Assembly (NCBI GenBank): GCA_023091735.1
Contig: JALKBU010000669.1
Coordinates: 1 to 28,433, forward strand
DNA from: Trichomonas tenax
Lineage: Eukaryota > Parabasalia > Trichomonadida > Trichomonadidae
Direction: 5' to 3'
DNA length: 28,433 bases
Part shown: positions 1 through 9,539 of the stretch, piece after piece
Layout of the letters: every line of letters starts with the position of its first letter
Position numbering within the stretch: position 1 is the first letter of the stretch
Notes under the pieces: generated by a model
Seen by the model: the letters and a program-made list of their open reading frames with translations, nothing else
Database searches by the model: none
What the model was told of the DNA's origin: nothing
Made by a program: the position numbers and the translations under genes

Positions 1-439
1 TATTCCTGGTTCCTAGTATCCTAGGTTATGATATTCATATAATAAATAAATAATGTTTAGCTTTTTCAGGTCAGTATATTCTAAAAATAAGTGATATATA
101 TAAATGGATTTGGAAGAAGGTAGGCACCGGGTACCCCAGGAACTCCTTCAGTCATTCAAAAAACACTCCTAACATCAACACCGGAACATCGACCGGTTCC
201 TTTATTCCTCCCTCTTTATTTTACATTAAAAGCAAATCTTGCTTAGCTCCGACATTCTAAAACACCTCAAAAGTCAACGCCTAAAACAACTAGGATCATT
301 AAATAAACGTACAAATCCTAACGCCGACATGAAAAATAACGAGGTCCGACACTTTCAAAACTAGCAGGTCCCCCTTCGGTAAAACAACACACTCATATCG
401 TTTGCCATTTTAGCCTTAAAGTGTGGAAAATAAAGCTCC

Positions 440-720
440 CGCCTTATTTGGGGTCATGAATCCTGACTTGGATCCGCGGCGAAGGCGAGCTTGCTCGCCG
501 GCATGCCGCCATATGTGTGTGTGTCCATGCATCGAATCTGATGCTGGAGGTAGAGGCGGCTTCTGTAGGCTGAGTCCTTCTTGCTAGGGCCTGGCTTGGC
601 CACTCGAGGGCTTTGGAAGTCTCAGGCCGATCTCGCCATGCATCGAATCATGCTTCTTTTGAATAGGCATCTGGATGCATCTCTGCTAGATCACCAGGTC
701 ATCCTTCACTATGAGGCCAC
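440..720. repeat. GC-rich repeat block with palindromes
   Basis: This block is much richer in G and C than its surroundings. It contains a perfect hairpin (GGCGAGC, loop TT, GCTCGCC at 484-499), the overlapping palindrome CGGCATGCCG (498-507), a short TG run (about 513-522), and the 14-mer CCATGCATCGAATC twice, near 527 and 637. Part of it (580-637) is repeated in inverted orientation at 28366-28418, so it is probably a dispersed repeat or the edge of a mobile element. No coding frame was recognised. Confidence 0.55.
580..637 (+). repeat. Inverted repeat, left copy (partner 28366-28418)
   Basis: Read on the opposite strand, this segment matches 28366-28418 with two mismatches and one 5-base gap over about 53 bases. 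The shared core includes CCTGAGACTTCCAAAGCCCT. Beyond the match the two flanks diverge on both sides. It lies inside the GC-rich block. Confidence 0.8.
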
Positions 721-1425
721 AACTACTCATAACGAAGTCTTCTTTGGCTTCCAACAGTGAGTTCAATCCATTTCAACCTATTGACACTTTTCCATTTTCC
801 CCCGTAAACACGTCACTTTCCTTTATTTTGACATCCTGACTCTATATGTCAAACATAATTTACATGTCAGAAAAGCACGTTGTTCTATTTTGTTGCAGTC
901 CCAATTTTATAAATTTAAAACTTAAATGCTATTTTTTTTCATTTAATTAATTAATAATTAAGGAGAATGAATTAAACAAATAATTTTGATTTTAGATTAA
1001 GCTTAATATATTATTTGTAAATATTAATTATTATCAAAATTCACATTTCAATTTTTTATTTATTGCAAATTGAACCATACATAATCAGAAAATGTCATAA
1101 ATCTTTCTTCTTTACATTAACCCAGCTTGGTTTTCTTTGATTTCAATAACCATTTGGTTGATATCAAATTTATTAATTTTGTTAAATGTATCAATGCAAT
1201 ATTACATAGAAAAGGACAAAATGTGAAAGATACAATATTTGAGAAAGTCCAAAAATACGTTTTTGATCAAAATTCAATTTTGAATCAGTATCATTGAAGC
1301 TATATTCAGCAATACCTATACTTGTCCAGGTTAGATGATTTGATAACACAAAAATGATTGAAAAATATATTTTTATTATTTTAACATTATTTCATTGCTT
1401 TTTCCGTGCCAGTCATCCACATGAT

Positions 1426-1968
1426 TTAGTCTTTCGGAAGCTTTGCATATTTGTATCCACGAGAGATTATTTCTTCAACTCCTCCTTTTGGAATTTTGAC
1501 CCAGCATAAAACAGGGACGTAGTCTCCATCCATTGGTGGAACAGCGAATTCTGAAGGAACAGCATATGGCAGATCCATTCCATTATCCTTCAATTCACCA
1601 AAGAAAAGATATTTATCTTGTTTCTCTGGTTCTTGATGTTGTGGTTCTTCAACTTTCATATTTTCAACATGCGAATCACTTTGTACTATAGGCTGTTCAA
1701 TGTGAGAGAAATCTTGACTTTGAAGTTCATTCTTTTCAGGGGCGAACGGCTCGGGCTGTTTTTGCTGATAACTTGGAGTGGAGTACACAATCTCTGATGG
1801 CTTTGGTGGCTCAGGTGTGTCGAACACGAGATCACTCCAATTTGTTCTTGGAACTGGCGTAAATTTAGGTTTTGGCTGCGGCTTTGGCTGCTCCTGCGGC
1901 TCCTCTGGCTTCTTCTCCCATTTCTTGTTGTTTCTTGGTCCGTGTGAAGATTTCTTTGCGCCTTTCAT
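1426..1968 (-). CDS. Small proline/glutamine-rich protein, function unknown
   Basis: An intact 180-residue frame that I do not recognise. The N-terminal half is low-complexity, basic then rich in Pro, Lys, Gln and Glu (PEEPQEQPKPQPKPK), and probably disordered. The last 60 or so residues (from KYLFFGELKDNG to YKYAKLPKD) are more globular, with aromatic residues. There is no signal peptide or membrane segment. An upstream in-frame ATG at 2022 would add 18 hydrophobic residues. I prefer the ATG at 1968 because TCACTT, a trichomonad initiator element, lies just upstream with its A at 1975, giving a 7-nt 5' UTR; the longer start would lie upstream of that initiator. The neighbouring loci are pseudogenes and suggest no function. 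Confidence 0.7.
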   Translation of the reverse strand: MKGAKKSSHGPRNNKKWEKKPEEPQEQPKPQPKPKFTPVPRTNWSDLVFDTPEPPKPSEIVYSTPSYQQKQPEPFAPEKNELQSQDFSHIEQPIVQSDSHVENMKVEEPQHQEPEKQDKYLFFGELKDNGMDLPYAVPSEFAVPPMDGDYVPVLCWVKIPKGGVEEIISRGYKYAKLPKD

Positions 1969-1971
1969 TAA

Positions 1972-1977
1972 AAGTGA
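1972..1977 (-). promoter_or_regulatory. Inr-like initiator TCACTT of the proline-rich gene
   Basis: On the minus strand the sequence before the ATG reads ATTTCACTTTTA. TCACTT fits the trichomonad initiator consensus TCA(+1)Py(T/A). With +1 at 1975 the leader is 7 nt, typical of the group. It decides the start codon of this gene. Confidence 0.6.
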
Positions 1978-2022
1978 AATGTGTGGCAAATTTTTGATTA
2001 TAATAAAATTCAAAGTTTTCAT

Positions 2023-2421
2023 GTCAAAAATACCAAATTATATGTCAAAATATAAGTGTCTATCGTCTCGCTATCGTTCTGAACAATATTGTTCAAATCA
2101 GTCGATCATGTCAAAATTTGAAATACTTGAAAAAATCTTTGGCATTGTATATATTGATTAATTATGCCTTATAATAAATCATATATTGGTGATGAAGGTA
2201 ATACACAAAATGATGAATTATCGATAAAAGGGGGCGGGGGTGCAGGTTTGTAGAGTGTCAAATTGGGCTCAAGCAAAAAACTGATATTATTAATGAGCCA
2301 GCTGTACAAAGTTTTGAAGCAAAGGATTTCAACAATTTTTATTGTGGGTGGCATCAACGCAAGGTTGTGTCTGATATAATCTTGATGTGTGACACTTCTA
2401 CAAGTCGAAATTGCATGAAAT
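2023..2421. other. Spacer with palindrome
   Basis: No gene seen. It contains the perfect 14-bp palindrome GAACAATATTGTTC (2081-2094). The 3' part may be the eroded start of family copy A, but the N-terminal motifs present in copies B and C cannot be followed here. Confidence 0.4.
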
Positions 2422-3124
2422 TTGGCTGGGTGCATTTCATCTTTCTCGAGTTGTAAATCTATGACTGATGGTGGATCAATCTATGTTAATCTCGGTGTTT
2501 GTGTACAATACCGTATTTGCAGTTTCAATTCATCAACAACTCCATCTTCAGGGATTGGTGTTCATTCCTTATTCAAGACTTCTGAAGATAGCAGAGTCAT
2601 TGAATCTTCGGTATCTCATACAAATGGACACTATGACTCTATTATATTTTCTGGAGTTTACAATAACGCAGCTGGCAAAACATTCATAATATGACATTCG
2701 CGAAACAGCCATTATGTTTCTCATATCAATGTTATTGAAAACACACCAGAAACTTGGAGATAATTACGGAATAGTATATAACAGCGGATGCTCCTTAGAA
2801 AATAGACTTTGTGTTCTGGCAAAGAACAATGGTCAATCTTTGTTTTATAACAAACAAAGAACTCTTGTTGAAAATTGTTTTCTTGAGAGTAATATTGTAG
2901 ACTACACAACATCAATGATTATCGTTTCTTTGACCACGACAAACTATTTATTCTTTTTATTATCTCATCTATCTACAGAAAACTGTGTCGCAATTGACTA
3001 TGATTTTAATTATTATAATTTCAACAATGGAAGGCCACAGATGTCAGAAGCCAAATGTGAATTAGAATCATTGGCGAATTCCATATTCATGGCTGCATTT
3101 TCTGACCAAAAAATTAACCCATAA
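2422..3124 (+). pseudogene. Beta-helix-like family, copy A (decayed)
   Basis: This is one of four related loci in the window (A, B, C, D). Frame 1 gives GGSIYVNLGVCVQYRICS, then RVIESSVSHTNGHYDS and IFSGVYNNAAGKT, and stops at 2692-2694. After two frame changes, frame 2 gives KLGDNYGIVYNSG, then LVENCFLESNIVDYTTS, SLTTTN and SHLSTENC. Compared with copy B, a middle piece (the QIVESTNVSH to SCYDGPTSNQ region) is deleted, and the N-terminal LHNGDPIWDRFVGP-type segment is absent. Short strands rich in Asn, Cys, Ser and aromatic residues suggest a right-handed beta-helix or Pmp-like surface protein, but this is inference from pattern only. With frameshifts and truncation it cannot make the full protein. 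Confidence 0.75.
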
Positions 3125-3233
3125 AATACGTTATGAAAGATATTCAATACTGATTTTGTTTTCAGAGAGAAATGTGACTTCAATTTATGTTTGTTTTTTT
3201 CAAGATTCTTTTTCGGGATAATTTCTGGTTTCC

Positions 3234-4135
3234 AGAGCCTCGATCTTTGTTCTCCATAAAGGAGATCTGACATGGTCCAAATTCGTTGGACCAGATATCT
3301 CATATACGCTATTTAGCGATCCAATTTATATCACCACAACCGGGAACATCTATGTTTTGATGGTATTTTTCGGTAACATGAACACGAATGGAGCCATTCG
3401 AATATCAAATTCTACAGGAAACAATTTTTTCGTATCTGAGTCTCTTTTCTCAAACTCCAATTCAAACACTCAAAATGGAAATTGAAGCGATTCTTTTTCA
3501 ATTCAAACACTCAAACGACAGAAGAAAGTTATATTATTGATTGTTCTGTTTCGCAAACAAAAGGAAATTGCGATTCACTTTCACTATTAAAAGGAAACCA
3601 GATTGTTGAGTCCACAAATGTTTCTCATGCAAATCTTGATGCTTATGCAGCAATTTCTTGTTATGACGGTCCAACATCTAATCAAGTCACTTTTTCAACT
3701 GTCTATAATAATACAGCTGGAAAAGGTTCTATTAATTGGCACAGTAACGGCAACCAATTTTGTTCATATTGCAATATTATTCAGAACACTCATAAGAAGC
3801 TTGGAATTAATTTAGGAATTGTTTATAATTATGGCGCTACATTAACAATTAGATTATGCTTTTTTTGCTCAAATTCAGGACCTTCTATTTTTTATACCAC
3901 TAAAATTCTTCTTGTTGATCAATGTTTTCTCAATAGCAACACTGTTGACTATATCATATCAAACAGCGCTGTATCTCTCACAACAACAAATATTCTCGTT
4001 CTCACTCTTTCTACAGCGATTTGCGTTGCAGAAATTATTAGAATAATCAACAAACAGAACACAACAATACAATCAAAACTATATTCAATATTAAGTTGTG
4101 TTTTCGCTCCATTATTTTTAAATTTACGTTGTTGA
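3234..4135 (+). pseudogene. Beta-helix-like family, copy B (decayed)
   Basis: The N-terminal family segment is readable in frame 3 from about 3240 (LHKGDLTWSKFVGPDIS, GNIYVLMVFFGN, GAIRISNSTGNNFF) and ends at a TGA at 3483-3485. The position that is ATG in copy C is AGA here (3234-3236), so the start codon appears lost. A longer frame in another phase (3482-4135) carries the rest: SYIIDCSVSQTKGN, QIVESTNVSH, SCYDGPTSNQVTFSTVYNNT, KLGINLGIVYNYG, LLVDQCFLNSNTVDY, SLTTTN. The GGSIYV-CxQYRxCS segment of copies A and C is missing, and CAATTCAAACACTCAAA occurs at 3458-3474 and 3499-3515 beside the gap, suggesting a rearrangement there. Function as for copy A. Confidence 0.75.
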
Positions 4136-4361
4136 ATAAATTTTAAAATGGACTTTTTTCTGAAAATTTTCGAGTTTATTGGCTGCAATCACCATATAGA
4201 TGTTATACTTTAAGAATTTTTAGAACATAATTTTAATTTTAAACGTGCACAGATTTTAATTTTTATGAAAATAGAAATGCCATGACGTGAGATATCCAAA
4301 TTTCAAATAAAAGCCAGAAATCAAAAATTTTCCAAAAAATAAATAAACAAATAAAAAAAGA

Positions 4362-5915
4362 ATGTCGAAACAATATTACAGAGACCTTCTTCTCAGAATC
4401 CAGGACAAGATCCGCGGCCTCGGAAGCACCAACAAGAACCGTTGGGCTGCTTTTTGCTACGCAGGATCGATGGGATGTGCCGAATTCGAAGATAAAATGA
4501 AGAAATACAATGTTCAGATCCAAGATAACGACATGGACGTGATTTGGAATGCTGTTGGAATCAACGGTGACATGAAATTTACGGATTTTTTGAAGTTCAT
4601 GCAAACCGATGTTGATGATTTCAATCCAGATCCAAAACCAAAGTCCTCCGCAGACCGTGGATATGAGTACGATAACGGGCCATCGCCAAAATATAATGAT
4701 ATTCCTTCAAATGATCGCCAATCTGATCGATTCGTTTCAGGAGACAGATATGGAAGCAACCGCTTTGGCAACGATAATTATGGCGCCGACAGATTCGCCC
4801 CTCCACCACAAAATCTCGGTGGAAATGCAGACGATTTAATTCATGAGAATCTCAGAGATATCATCATCAGCTGCATGTCAAAGGATTCTCTGATGACAGG
4901 AGAAGTCTCTAAGAGCGCGTTTTTGGACATTTGCGCAAAACTTGGTATCTTTGAGTCCGCTCCAGGATTCAACAGAATTCTTCAAGTTGGTGATCCATCT
5001 TTCACCGGTTTAATCCAATATTTCACTGTCGCAGCGAAGATTTGTTCCGATTCAGCAGCTGCTTTCGGTGCAGCTCCAAGCTATGGACAAGGATATGATG
5101 CTCCAAAGCCATCATATGGATATGAAAATCCTGCACCAAGAGTCAGCAACATCCCATTGAACGACACAAACCCACGCGGTGGATATGATGAGCCACAGAG
5201 GAAGTCAGCGTATCAGTCGTCCATTGGATTCGAAAGTGATGCTGCTCCACAGGCTGCGCCAAGAGCGAGACGTGCTGCGATGGAAGAAAGTAACATCTTT
5301 GGAGATGCTCCTCCTCCACAGCGTGCACAGCTTCAGTCTCTTCCTGTTGGCGAAACTCGCCCGCAATTCAACTACGGAGCACCAAAGGCTTCAGGAGGAA
5401 ATGCTGACGAAGTTCTTGCAAAGATATCGGCAAAGGTAACAGAAAACATCGGAAACTCATCCGCAGCATTTAACAAGTGGAAGGGATACAACACAAAACT
5501 TACAGCAGCAGACTTAGTCAAGGGATTGCAGAGAGACTGCGACTACAATCCTCCATTGGCTGTCGTCGAAGAGATCCTCAGCCGCTATGGCAGCGATCTC
5601 AGTTTGACGGGATTCGTGAAGATGATGGGAGACGGAACAGTAATGGGCAATGAAGCAAACAGCCGTCCAAAGAGCTCTTTCCAGCCATCAGGAAGAAAGA
5701 TGACAGAGGATGACCAGACAATAGAAGATATTGCAGCGCAGTTCAATGGCCGCGATTTCGAGCAGATCACAGGAAAGGCCAGAAATGCAGAAGACTTGTG
5801 CAACATCTTCAGGAGGAACAACATCCAGTTCGATGAAGCTCGCGTGAAGAAGCTCATCGCAAAGCAGGGAAAGAACGGATTTTGCGACTCCATTTTGTTT
5901 CGTCTCGGACATTGA
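4362..5915 (+). CDS. EF-hand-like repeat protein, 517 residues
   Basis: An intact frame with clean coding character and C-ending codons (AAC, CTC, AAG, TTC), unlike the decayed neighbours. Four helical modules are visible at about residues 5-81, 155-227, 348-424 and 453-515. Each ends in a short loop plus hydrophobic helix (GDMKFTDFLKFM, DPSFTGLIQYFTV, SDLSLTGFVKMMG, KNGFCDSILFRL) that looks like the second half of an EF-hand. The acidic calcium-binding loops are not intact, so calcium binding is doubtful. The linkers (82-154, 228-347, 425-452) are disordered and rich in Gly, Tyr, Pro, Ser and Arg (e.g. SGDRYGSNRFGNDNYGADRF). There is no signal peptide or membrane segment. Such proteins are usually cytosolic or cytoskeletal, but the exact role is unknown. 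It is flanked by dead copies B and C. No TCAPy initiator was seen in the roughly 60 bases before the ATG. Confidence 0.85.
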   Translation: MSKQYYRDLLLRIQDKIRGLGSTNKNRWAAFCYAGSMGCAEFEDKMKKYNVQIQDNDMDVIWNAVGINGDMKFTDFLKFMQTDVDDFNPDPKPKSSADRGYEYDNGPSPKYNDIPSNDRQSDRFVSGDRYGSNRFGNDNYGADRFAPPPQNLGGNADDLIHENLRDIIISCMSKDSLMTGEVSKSAFLDICAKLGIFESAPGFNRILQVGDPSFTGLIQYFTVAAKICSDSAAAFGAAPSYGQGYDAPKPSYGYENPAPRVSNIPLNDTNPRGGYDEPQRKSAYQSSIGFESDAAPQAAPRARRAAMEESNIFGDAPPPQRAQLQSLPVGETRPQFNYGAPKASGGNADEVLAKISAKVTENIGNSSAAFNKWKGYNTKLTAADLVKGLQRDCDYNPPLAVVEEILSRYGSDLSLTGFVKMMGDGTVMGNEANSRPKSSFQPSGRKMTEDDQTIEDIAAQFNGRDFEQITGKARNAEDLCNIFRRNNIQFDEARVKKLIAKQGKNGFCDSILFRLGH

Positions 5916-6071
5916 ATGTCCTGCCAAAATTGATTTTTAATTTATGATTCTTGCTGTATATAGATTATTTTCTTATAAAAGTTGGAGTTATATAATTAGA
6001 CATATTTATTCAATGAATAACTTTGGAGTGCACTCAATGTGATGTGATAATATATCAGGAGATGTAGAAGG

Positions 6072-6129
6072 CAGTCTTTGTCTCAGAAAATATAAAATAT
6101 AATTTTGAGAAATCTGTTATCAAAGACTG
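6072..6129. repeat. Nested inverted repeat downstream of the EF-hand-like gene
   Basis: CAGTCTTTG (6072-6080) and CAAAGACTG (6121-6129) are exact inverse complements. Inside them TCTCA(G)AAAAT and ATTTTGAGA form a second, imperfect arm pair around an AT core. It could fold as a two-part hairpin in the transcript 3' region or act as a cruciform. No function is known. Confidence 0.5.
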
Positions 6130-6208
6130 TTTATAGTCTACTTTTTTGAAAATCATTTTTTTAAAAAAAAAAATAAAATGAAAATCTCTCATTCATCGAA
6201 CAATTTCA

Positions 6209-7169
6209 ATGACATTTTCATTATCCCTGCATAATGGAGATCCAATATGGGATCGATTCGTCGGTCCAAATGTACCGTTTACCCCATACAAAGAGCCAAA
6301 ATATATCAGTGACCAAGGAAACATCTACGTGATGATGGTCATATTCATCAATCTTAACCAAAATGGTGCTATCAGGGTTACAAATACTGCATCAAACAAC
6401 GTTTTTCTATAAATCTAAATCCACACAAAGTGGAGGATCTATATACGTAGATCAAGGTTCATGCATCTAATACCGAGTTTGCAGCGTAAATTCTTTGATT
6501 CCATCGAATGATTATTATGGATGTCACTCTTTTGTTTTAACCACTGAAGAAAACTATATCGTTGAGAGCTCTATTTCGCAAGGTAACGGATATTATAACG
6601 TGGTTTGTCTTAAAGGTGGAAAACAAATCATTGACTCCACAAATATTTCACATTTAAAATGCGACACAAATACTGCTTATTCATGTTATGAAAGTCCAAC
6701 ATCGCATCAAATCAATTTCACGTCAATATTTAATAACACAGCTGACAGTGAAGATATCATTATTCAAATTCACAATATATTTATCGTTGTAATGTTATTC
6801 AGAACAATCATACAAAACTTGGTAATTATAAATATGGAATTGTTTGTAATTTTGTTTGTGATCTTGAAATCAGTTATTGCGTTTTCTCAAAGAATTCAAA
6901 ACCATCTTTTTTCTATAATGATGGAAAAAACAGTTGTTGATCATTGTTTTCTTGATCAAAACACAGCCGACTACACAACATCAATAAATGAAGTTTCACT
7001 CACAACAGCAAATTCTCTTTATCTCCCTCTATCACATTTGTCAACACAAGAATGTATAAATTTTAATCCTCTTTTATATAATATTCATAATATTCCAAAG
7101 AAAAAATCACCGCAATCGAAATTTATGTCAATCCTTGAATCAATTTTCATTGCTGCATTTTCTGAATAA
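6209..7169 (+). pseudogene. Beta-helix-like family, copy C (decayed)
   Basis: This copy keeps an ATG (6209) and the family N-terminus (LSLHNGDPIWDRFVGP, GNIYVMMVIFINLN, GAIRVTNTASNN), but stops at 6410-6412. The next segment is in another phase (STQSGGSIYVDQGSCI, stop TAA at 6468-6470, YRVCSVNS). Copy A has CAA (Gln) at that position, so this is a CAA to TAA change. ENYIVESSISQGNGYYN, QIIDSTNISH, SCYESPTSHQINFTSIFNNT follow. Between about 6765 and 6930 the family sequence (CNVIQNNHTKLGNYKYGIV, CVFSKNSKPSFFYND) is in a third phase, and it returns for VVDHCFLDQNTADYTTS, SLTTAN, SHLSTQEC and IFIAAFSE. Several breaks make this a pseudogene. Confidence 0.8.
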
Positions 7170-7390
7170 ATTTTCATAGATGAAAAACATCGTTCAACAA
7201 CAGAACAATTAAAAAAAGCATCTCAAATGATTCTACATTAGTGAATTAGAAATTATATACTGAAATGTAATATCCTCTTTAATTCCAGATAATCGTTGAT
7301 ATTGCATTTCACAAAAAGGAGAAAAATAAATATTAAATATTCATATTTAAACATAAAATATAACAAAAAATTGATTTGAAAAAAAAATTG

Positions 7391-9327
7391 TTACTGCAGC
7401 TTGAAGAAAGAGAAGCTTGCGAGTCTGATCGATAATCTGCTTCCTTTCGACTTTGTCTTCTTGATTAACATTTCTTGGCTCTTTGTTATTCCACTCGCGC
7501 GCTCGAGATCTGCATCGAGGACACCACGTTGTCTCGAATGAGACTCTGTTGCCTTCTTCTCTTCCTTGATCTTATTCCTGCGTTCTGCCTCCAGATTCTT
7601 CATCTCCATGCTTCTAACTTCCTCCAACTGACTTGCGAATGTCGAGAAACCTTCGATGAAAGACATCACTGTGTAGTCCGTCTCGCTTTCATAGAAGTGC
7701 TCTAAGCACTCCTTGTAGAGTGTTTCGACTTCCTTGAGCATGTCAGCAGCGTGCTAGATCTGTGGATCAACCATTGGCTCGAATTCCTCCATCTTTGGAT
7801 AGAAAAGATCTCCATCTACAACGAATTGCTTCAGACGTTGCTTTGCATCCTTGAACACTATAATCTGAATGTCATTGAGTGCAGCGTGAATCGCTTCGAT
7901 ATCGATCTTTGCCGCCTTATCGATGTCCTGCAAGTCTTCTGCGAACATCGACTCATCATTCTTCATCAATGATGTAACGAGAACGTTGAGGAATGTTACG
8001 TCAGGTGATGTTGTTCCTCTGATATCGATAAGCGTTGGAAGTGTTCCGATCTTGAATACAGCAGCTCCTCCGCGCAATATTCCTTGGTTCATGAAGTTAC
8101 CGAATGTCATAATCGCAGAAAGAATTTTACGAAGACGTGGTGATGTTTTGATTGCGTAAAGTGCATTTTTGATTGAGAAGAGAGGCTCAAAGATGGGCTT
8201 CATAATCTCGCTGAAGTTGTGGTGTACGTTAATGAACTGGAGGTGGACTTCTACGTCGTTGATACACGAAAGAGCTAAAAAGAACTTTTCATGATCACCG
8301 AGCTGAGATCTGTCGTAATCGCAAACGAGCTTGATTTCTTCCGGCTTTAAACGAGTAGCGAACAAAGACTCGAACTGATCCTCTGTGAAAATGTCCTTGT
8401 ACGTCAAGTGTGTGATGGCCATAGCGATGTCAACGAATGAGAGATTGATTCTTGAAAGCATGATTTTGATTGATCTCGATCTGTTTTGGTCAATGATCTT
8501 GCTTGCTTCCTTCTCCTACTCGACGAGGATCGAAGACTTTTGTGTTAAAGGCTTCAACGTGAACTCCTTCAAGAGCTTCTTGAGATCGATTTCTATGTCA
8601 GATAAGTCATCCCAAACTGATCCCATCGCCTGTATTTCGTTGATCTTTGTCCAGAAGAAACCACGCATCTTATTCTTTGGTCTCTTTCCTGGAAGCAGTG
8701 GTGGAGGTGGAAGCGGGCAGCCACTTGGTGCAGCTGGTGGAGGCAATGGTGGTGGTGTACTTGTGAGGACTGGCGCAGATGTTGAAACAGGAAAAGTGTT
8801 TTCAACTTCTTCGTGAACAGACAATCTGCGCATTTCGCGAAGATCTTTGATTTCCTTCTTCAATTTCTCGAATTCCTTCATCTTTGTTTCGTGCAAGTCC
8901 TTGAACTTCTTCATTTTGCTGAGTTCCTTCTTTTGCTCGTCAATCTTCGTCTTGAGCTTCTTGATTCTGTGGGATTCTGGTGTTGTGCGTTTATGGAGGT
9001 CTTCGATGAGCTCTTCATGTCCTCTGTATTCTTTTCAGATTCCATGTTCTCTTGCGAAATCTTCTTCACTTAGTTGCGAAGAACGCCGAGCTCTTCCTGA
9101 ACACCCTGAAGCCTCACCTTCAATGAAGCAGCTGTTTCGTTTTCATCGTGTGATGTGAAAACTTCTGGGAGTGGAAGGGCGAGTGTAAGACTGATCCGCG
9201 CGCAAAGCGCCGAGCTTTTGAGAGATACAACTGTGAATGCGCCGCAGAGAATGGCCTGGAGAATTAGCGATTGCCTTCGCAACAACTTTTTTGTCCGTAG
9301 TTGATACCTACAATGTTCATTTTTCAA
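7391..9327 (-). pseudogene. Formin (FH1-FH2) pseudogene
   Basis: Formins nucleate and elongate actin filaments: FH1 binds profilin and FH2 forms the barbed-end ring. From 8914 to 7391 one frame of 508 codons runs: coiled-coil-like (codons 1-35), FH1 (TPPPLPPP at 53-60 and PLPPPPLLP), then FH2 from about codon 84, with GFFWTKINEI, WDDL and the conserved GNFMNQGILRGGAAVFKI (272-289). The frame is broken by TAG at 8516-8518 (codon 133, early FH2) and TAG at 7754-7756 (codon 387, late FH2). Upstream, the coiled coil continues after a frameshift near 9020 and a TAA at 9070-9072 (VRLQGVQEELGVLRN before it, VKKISQENMESE after it). No N-terminal GBD/FH3 can be followed past about 9327. A broken, 5'-truncated gene is the simplest reading. 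Confidence 0.85.
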
Positions 9328-9415
9328 AGATCAGTTAAACTCGCTTTAGTATTTATTAGAATTCGTGAAGAACGAATCTACGCTTCGATGAATGCATTTT
9401 GTAGGTATCAACTAC
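9298..9415. repeat. Inverted repeat pair flanking about 86 bases
   Basis: TAGTTGATACCTACAA at 9298-9313 is the exact inverse complement of TTGTAGGTATCAACTA at 9400-9415, with weaker matching a few bases beyond. The enclosed segment is AT-rich and has no coding frame. It lies at the point where formin similarity ends. It could be a small hairpin element (MITE-like) or a local inverted duplication. No target-site duplication was recognised. Confidence 0.6.
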
Positions 9416-9539
9416 TGACATTTTAAAGCACAAATTGGTATAAACAATCTCATAATTATAATCTGATTACCAACTAACTCCAAGAAGTTCGGTTCCAGCA
9501 CAGAATGCAAATTCCATATACAAGTTTCACGCAAAATAG

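Larger units (their letters stand above)
1..1425. other. Gene-free left flank
   Basis: I see no gene here. Bases 1-120 are AT-rich. Bases about 120-440 are of mixed composition and 440-720 form a GC-rich block (listed separately). Bases 900-1425 are very AT-rich spacer downstream of the small minus-strand gene that ends at 1426. No reading frame of convincing length or family resemblance was found on either strand. Confidence 0.6.

Noticed and set aside
1426..2022. Longer start at 2022 for the proline-rich gene
   Set aside because: It would lie upstream of the TCACTT initiator; the extra 18 residues do not look like a clear signal peptide.
1778..2161. Plus-strand frame of 127 codons opposite the proline-rich gene
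   Set aside because: Its Gly/Phe/Ser-rich product is a shadow of the Pro-rich minus-strand gene, and it has no initiator or family resemblance.
4362..5915. Active calcium-binding EF-hands
   Set aside because: No loop shows the full DxDxDG...E pattern; only the hydrophobic second halves are recognisable.
8593..9158. Plus- and minus-strand frames overlapping the formin
   Set aside because: They are in other phases of the FH1 and coiled-coil sequence and give Phe/Ser/Leu- or His-rich shadow products.
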